From: Sipunculus nudus
Lineage: Eukaryota; Annelida; Sipuncula; Golfingiida; Sipunculidae
Length of the DNA stretch: 64,000 nt
NCBI GenBank assembly: GCA_026874595.1
Contig: CM049309.1
Span: 54,410,079 to 54,474,078 of the forward strand
Direction: 5' to 3'
Shown here: in pieces, positions 51,801-54,800 of the stretch
Layout of the letters: the number at the start of each line of letters is the position of its first letter
Numbering within the stretch: the stretch's first letter is position 1
Program-made: the position numbers and the translations under genes
The notes under the pieces: generated by a model
Databases searched by the model: none
Told to the model about the DNA's origin: nothing
The model's input: the letters and a program-made list of their open reading frames with translations, nothing else

Positions 51801-54800
51801 TATGCACCCATGCAAGGGAATGCTCAGGTTTGTGGTGCCCTTGTTTAACTTGTGGTACTATTTAAAATACTGGTAGTGTGGGTATGAAGGTTAGCAATAT
51901 CAAGTAGATCATGATTTACATGTTGATATTATATCATTTCAAACATGGAATCAATATTGAAGATTGTGTCACAAGCTATTCCTAGTTTACTTTCTACACT
52001 AAGCATTTGGTAGAACCACCTGTTTTGACCAATTACCTGTGAGCTAAAAATGGCCTTTTATTAAGCCCATCTAAGACAGGACGTAATATGGTGTGCTTTG
52101 CCCAAAGTCTGTCTCATCGTCTGTTGGGCTGTCCGTCTGTAACTTTTAGATGACTGGCCAGGGCTTTGGTGGATTTTCACATAACTCTCCATATCTATTA
52201 ACCAATAGATTATCACGCCCAAGTATAATTATAAGCAAAATCCATACCTATTTACTGAGGTCAGATAACCAACCTGGAATCTGATGCATTTTGATTAAAC
52301 TAAATAGAATATTAAATAATATAATTTTGTGCATAAGTTCAATTCCCAGCAAAATCCATGCTTAATCCTTAATTAAATTCTCGTCAGAGTCCATGCATAA
52401 TTAATGAGATCAGAGATCACAAGACATGATGGGCGTCTCATGCACCCTTGTGGTGCTCTTGTTTTATTAAGTTAATATCACCATTCTGCCTTTTATATCA
52501 TTTTTAGAACACTAGAAATTAAAGGAATATGAAAACATAAAAAAAATGTTCAAACTGGCATCTTCATGGAATTTTACATTTGGCTGATGTACAGAAATTA
52601 ACAGTTTCATGAGTTTGCATACATAAGGTTATGTCTAATACCTAATATCTCAAGAGGTTATATCATAAGGTTATGTCTAATACCTAATATCTCAAGAGTT
52701 GCTGTAGCTATCAATACACTATTTTATGTCTTATAATTCAACTGAATTTTTTTTTAAAAAGCTTTGAAAAAAAACAAATTAGCTGTTACTTGAACTACTT
52801 AATTTATAGAAGTCCTGAATCCTGAGTATGTCAAAGTCAGCTGAGCCGTATAGCCCATGGACCACTTATCAGTTTCATAGTTTTACTAATGGTTATAAAC
52901 TTTATGTATCATAATCCACAGAGAGAACATAATCCCTGTCAGTTTCTTTTTATGTGATATTGATATATTTGGGGACTCTGGGTCTGTCTCTTGCTATATG
53001 ATAATAATATATTTAGGATGCCCTGGAGAAGATGGAGGAGTACATCAGCCTCCCAGCCAGGAGGCTGGCTCAGTTGGTCAAGAAATATGTCCACCACTGT
53101 CACATGAAACAGATCGAAGGTACTTTCAAAACTGCATATTATTATCACACTACATATTATTATCACACGTTCATTATGGATATTCAGTTTTATGACATTC
53201 TAGTCTCTCTTATTATTTTAAAAGTTAGACATCAACTTCATCTAGAATTATATCAAATTTGTCAAACTGAATTTTTTATAAGAGATTAAAATCATTTTCA
53301 TGAAAGTGTACTCTAGGTTTTTTTCATGGATCAGTGACCATGACTGCCATTAGTGGATATGAACCCATAAAAGAAGATAAAAATTTACAGTTTCTTCTGT
53401 AGTTAAGTTTATTGTATTTATTCAGGAAGGTATGTTCATGATCCCTAACTGATTAAGCCACTGCCTGTTTTCCATGCCAGCTTACCTCTTTGTGATTACC
53501 TGTCAAATTGCAATAAATAAAAATAAATAGATGAGGACACAGTGGTAAAACAGGGCCCTGAAAGTTTTATCAGATTCTATATAGTCCGTGTAGATGTACG
53601 TTTACATCATGTTTCTTTTATTGCAGAAAATGTGAGGAACAGCAGGAGTCTAAATGACAATGTGTTTATGACATTGGACAAAATGGAGGCATTACAAAAT
53701 GTGGTGAGTGCCACCATCTCCAGTGGTTGAAGTTTATTTGTTCTTACAATACTTTTAATGTAATGTTCTTTGAGCAATATTTGAAATGCATATATTTTTA
53801 ATATAAATATTTTTACAGTTAAACTGAGCTTCTAGGGTATTTAAACCATATCTTAAAATATAAAACACTCTCTTTATAATTAAGCATTCACACAGAATGT
53901 AAAGGTTATTTGGTAGCAAGTTATACATTTGAAGATTCCTGTATATATATTAACCCTGGGTTTGACTTTTTTAATATTCCTCGTCATGAAATTCAGAAGG
54001 GTTCTTGATAGCATCACTTTCTGTTCTTTAAATATTTACTTTTTTTAAATAAGGAAATTAAGTTTGATTAACAACAGCAACTTCACATATAGTTCAGTGC
54101 AGGATCATATTATGGAAACTAGGTGAGTGTGCTACAGCTCACCTAATATTTCATTGATTAGAGCCTTATACAGTGATATTAACATAAGGTCATTGTATCT
54201 AGAATACCAAGCATACCTTGTGGGGGCTGTAACAAGATATTAAACATGCTGTACTCAATGGTTTCAGCGAGCCCGTCGCTGGGCAGACCACATGGACAAC
54301 TTGGGCAGTGAGAGGATGAAGCTGGCACAGATACTGATGGACACGCTGGATAATATCGAACAAGAGTCTGGTCTCTTCCTTATTAAACCCATGTTCTCAT
54401 ATAGACCTAAGTGAGTGTAACTCTCCACTATAATTAATTAAATAATTATCAATATAATTATGCTTTCCTGGAACATAGCACTTTTGCACTGAATCTCCAG
54501 TTTATACTGATAATTGACTTATCCTAGAGTACTTGTATTAATTCAAGAGTGTCAGAGGATGTAGGTTATTATCTGTTCAATTATGGAATGAAAACTTCCA
54601 GTTACATAAAATGGTCACAAGTTTTTGTTCAGTTAATACACATTATCATAGAGGATAAAAACTCTTGCAGGAGTAATTGTATGAGAAAGGCATCACTGTC
54701 TGTATTGATTAATGCTCACAATTTTAGTAAAGTTCAATTAAGGTATAAAGTTTCTTCTATATATTTCCTTTGATTTCAGCGGTCAGTAGTTAATGTGCTT

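Larger units (their letters stand above)
44541..53016 (+). other. Intron 22 (8.5 kb)
   Basis: Largest intron. It holds a SINE-like element (44705-44900), R10 copy 2, an LTR-like fossil, an R6 copy, a 42-base duplication and R7 copy 2. The rest (for example 45000-46600, 46900-49850 and 50080-51400) is AT-rich without recognised features. A TGACGTCA palindrome occurs at about 50550. Confidence 0.5.
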